A stretch of 6,892 nt of DNA from the NCBI GenBank assembly GCA_024679435.1, contig JAIBDK010000127.1, positions 1 through 6,892 of the forward strand, written 5' to 3'. The DNA is from Gammaproteobacteria bacterium (GTDB lineage Bacteria; Pseudomonadota; Gammaproteobacteria; Arenicellales; Poriferihabitantaceae). How positions within the stretch are numbered: the first letter of the stretch is position 1; the number at the start of each line of letters is the position of its first letter. Shown here one piece after another: positions 5,287 through 6,892 of the stretch. The translations under genes were made by a program, and so were the position numbers. Below the pieces are notes generated by a model. It worked only from the letters and a program-made list of their open reading frames with translations, ran no database searches and was not told the DNA's origin.

Positions 5287-6522
5287 ATGAGCATTTCATC
5301 TGGAAACCTTTCAGCGAGACAACATGGTGCGATGGAATTCACCAATGCCCCTGTGGATATTGATGTTGTCAGAAGATATCGACTTGATAGAATTCAAGCA
5401 CAATTAAAACGTCTTGATTACGCCGGTATTTTACTGTTCGATCAAATTAACTGCCGTTATGCTTGCGATGCAACCAATATGCAGGTTTGGTGCTCCCATT
5501 ACGAAACGCGTTGTGTTTTTATTGCTACCGATGGCCCGCTCATACTGTTTGATTACGGGGATTATCCGCATCTGGTGGAAGGCATACCAACTATCGATGA
5601 ATATCGTTTAAATTCCTCATTCTACTATTTTGCGGCGGGTTCGAGGACGGCGGAAAAAGCGGAGAAATTTGCTGACACGATTGCGGATTTGGTGAAAACC
5701 TACGGAGCAGGAAATTCACGGCTGGCTATTGACCGACTTTCTTACACCGGTTGTGAACCGCTGCTGAAGAAAGGCGTAACAATCCATGACGGGCTGGAGG
5801 TCATGGAACATGCTAGAGTGATCAAATCCGCTGAAGAGATAACATTGATGCAACATGCTATCGATGTTTGTGAAACCGGGGTGCAGAAAATGAAAGATGC
5901 CCTCGAGCCGGGAATTACCGAAAATGCGCTGTGGGCAAAGCTGCATGAAGCTAATATTTCTCTTGGTGGAGAGTGGATTGAAACTCGTTTACTGTCGTCC
6001 GGTCCACGGACATTCCCATGGTTTAGGGAATGTTCAATGAGACCGATTGAGCTCGGCGACATTGTGAGTTTTGACACGGACCTGATTGGGCCCTATGGAT
6101 ATTGTGCTGATATGTCGCGTAGTTGGGTCTGTGGCGACAAGCCTAGCGATGAGCAACGCAGGATTTATGCCTATGCCTATGAGCAAATTCAGCACAATCT
6201 AGACATTCTCAAACCTGGAGTTAGTTTTCATGAGGCTTCCCGGGCGGGTTGGAAAATACCTGCAGAGTTCTCTAAGAACAAATACAGTTCTTTAATTCAT
6301 GGTGTCGGACTGGCAGATGAATATCCCAGTATTAAGCACGCAGACAAACTCGAGCTTGGGGGTTATGAGGGTGTGGTTGAGGAAAACATGACGCTGTGTG
6401 TGGAGTCGTATATTGGTTCCGAACGTAGTGGTGAAGGTATTAAGCTGGAAGAGCAGGTATTGATCACTAAGGATGGCGCTAAGCTGATGACCAGTTATCC
6501 GATGGAGCTCGGCTGGTTATGA
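5287..6522 (+). CDS. dddP: DddP-family DMSP lyase-like protein (M24 peptidase fold)
   Basis: This complete 411-residue protein has an N-terminal creatinase-like domain (about 25-165) and a C-terminal M24 'pita-bread' domain (about 170-405). DddP cleaves DMSP to dimethyl sulfide, acrylate and a proton, without peptidase activity. DddP hallmarks are NMQVW (64-68), GGEWIETRLLSSGPRTFPWF, FDTDLIGPYGYCADMSRSW, HGVGLADEYP and IKLEEQVLIT. The metal ligands are Asp263, Asp265, Asp275, His338, Glu373 and Glu388. Their spacing equals that I recall for the Ruegeria lacuscaerulensis enzyme, apart from one residue less between the third Asp and the His. Tyr333 and Asp344 fall where I recall catalytic residues of that enzyme. 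DEYP replaces the DEWP of Roseovarius DddP as I remember it, and the N-terminus is shorter than in that protein. The stop overlaps the next gene's start as ATGA. A true DddP or a close paralogue acting on another betaine are both possible. A plain Xaa-Pro dipeptidase is unlikely. Confidence 0.75.
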   Translation: MSISSGNLSARQHGAMEFTNAPVDIDVVRRYRLDRIQAQLKRLDYAGILLFDQINCRYACDATNMQVWCSHYETRCVFIATDGPLILFDYGDYPHLVEGIPTIDEYRLNSSFYYFAAGSRTAEKAEKFADTIADLVKTYGAGNSRLAIDRLSYTGCEPLLKKGVTIHDGLEVMEHARVIKSAEEITLMQHAIDVCETGVQKMKDALEPGITENALWAKLHEANISLGGEWIETRLLSSGPRTFPWFRECSMRPIELGDIVSFDTDLIGPYGYCADMSRSWVCGDKPSDEQRRIYAYAYEQIQHNLDILKPGVSFHEASRAGWKIPAEFSKNKYSSLIHGVGLADEYPSIKHADKLELGGYEGVVEENMTLCVESYIGSERSGEGIKLEEQVLITKDGAKLMTSYPMELGWL

Positions 6523-6892
6523 TCAAAATCCGTAAGATAATCCCTTCACAACCGGATGCCCAGCAGCTGATTAGTGAGCTTGATAACTATCAATTATCTA
6601 TCTATCCAGTGGAGTCAAATCATCTGGATGCGGCTGAAGAATTATCACAGCCCAACGTTCATTTCATAGGGGCATATAACGATTCAAAAATTGTTGGTAT
6701 CGGTGCGATGAAATACGTAAGTGAGGGTGTTAAGTATGGTGAAATAAAACGGGTGTTTGTCAGCGAGCATGCGCGTGGTAATGGGGTCTCTCGGTTGATT
6801 ATGGAAAACCTTGAAAGTCATGCTGCTAGCAAAGGATTCAATAAATTACGCCTCGAAACCGGAATATATCAACCCGAGGCAATCGGTCTTTA
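6519..6892 (+). CDS. GNAT-family N-acetyltransferase, cut by the window end (partial)
   Basis: The ATG at 6519-6521 overlaps the stop of the dddP-like gene as ATGA, so the two are probably translated from one message. The frame stays open to the window edge: 124 whole codons, beginning MIKIRKIIPSQPDAQQLISE. The GNAT core is clear: strand IVGIGAMKYV, then GEIKRVFVSEHARGNGVSRLI (about 74-94), then LRLETGIYQPEAIGL. The acetyl-CoA pyrophosphate loop RGNGVS (86-91) follows R-x-x-G-x-G/A except for Ser in the last place. A complete GNAT of this kind is about 150 residues, so perhaps 25 to 35 residues lie beyond the window. It should transfer an acetyl group from acetyl-CoA to an amine. The acceptor is unknown, and no step in onium catabolism obviously requires it. 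Confidence 0.88.
   Translation, partial: MIKIRKIIPSQPDAQQLISELDNYQLSIYPVESNHLDAAEELSQPNVHFIGAYNDSKIVGIGAMKYVSEGVKYGEIKRVFVSEHARGNGVSRLIMENLESHAASKGFNKLRLETGIYQPEAIGL

Noticed and set aside
143..6077. Several reverse-strand and alternate-frame open frames of 60 to 111 codons
   Set aside because: Each lies almost wholly inside a well-supported + strand gene, has no recognisable domain, and is explained as a shadow of that gene's codon use.
5287..6522. Plain Xaa-Pro dipeptidase or methionine aminopeptidase annotation
   Set aside because: The fold is shared, but the signature segments and the spacing of the six metal ligands fit DddP much better.

Overview
The window holds five complete genes and one gene cut by the window end. 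All lie on the + strand, with gaps of 58 to 136 bases, and the last pair overlaps by 4 bases. Codon use and base composition look even across the genes, at a moderate G+C by eye. Protein similarity is to proteobacterial, especially marine, enzymes. A marine alpha- or gammaproteobacterium is my best guess, but I see no rRNA or other taxonomic marker.

Layout: 1-139 holds a possible tail of an upstream gene, a possible tiny ORF and a weak promoter-like pair. 140-922 is a short-chain dehydrogenase/reductase (SDR). 987-2150 is an acyl-CoA dehydrogenase. 2209-4284 is an NDP-forming acyl-CoA synthetase. 4421-5203 is a CaiD-type carnitinyl-CoA dehydratase/crotonobetainyl-CoA hydratase. 5287-6522 is an M24-fold protein that matches the DMSP lyase DddP in its motifs and ligand spacing. 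6519 to the window end is a GNAT acetyltransferase. There are no tRNAs, CRISPR arrays, insertion sequences or phage genes.

How they may work together: synthetase, dehydrogenase and CaiD are the three activities needed to turn a betaine acid such as gamma-butyrobetaine into its CoA thioester, then crotonobetainyl-CoA, then carnitinyl-CoA. The SDR could oxidise a hydroxyl intermediate. The DddP-family gene adds an enzyme type known for beta-elimination of dimethylsulfoniopropionate (DMSP) to dimethyl sulfide and acrylate. The same synthetase and hydratase could then act on acrylate and acryloyl-CoA. The window therefore looks like an onium-compound (quaternary ammonium or sulfonium) catabolic operon. 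Whether its substrate is carnitine/gamma-butyrobetaine, DMSP, both or a related betaine cannot be settled from sequence alone.

Regulatory candidates are an 11-bp perfect inverted repeat between caiD and the dddP-like gene, and an imperfect AT-rich 13-bp dyad before the acyl-CoA dehydrogenase. No regulator or transporter gene is inside the window.
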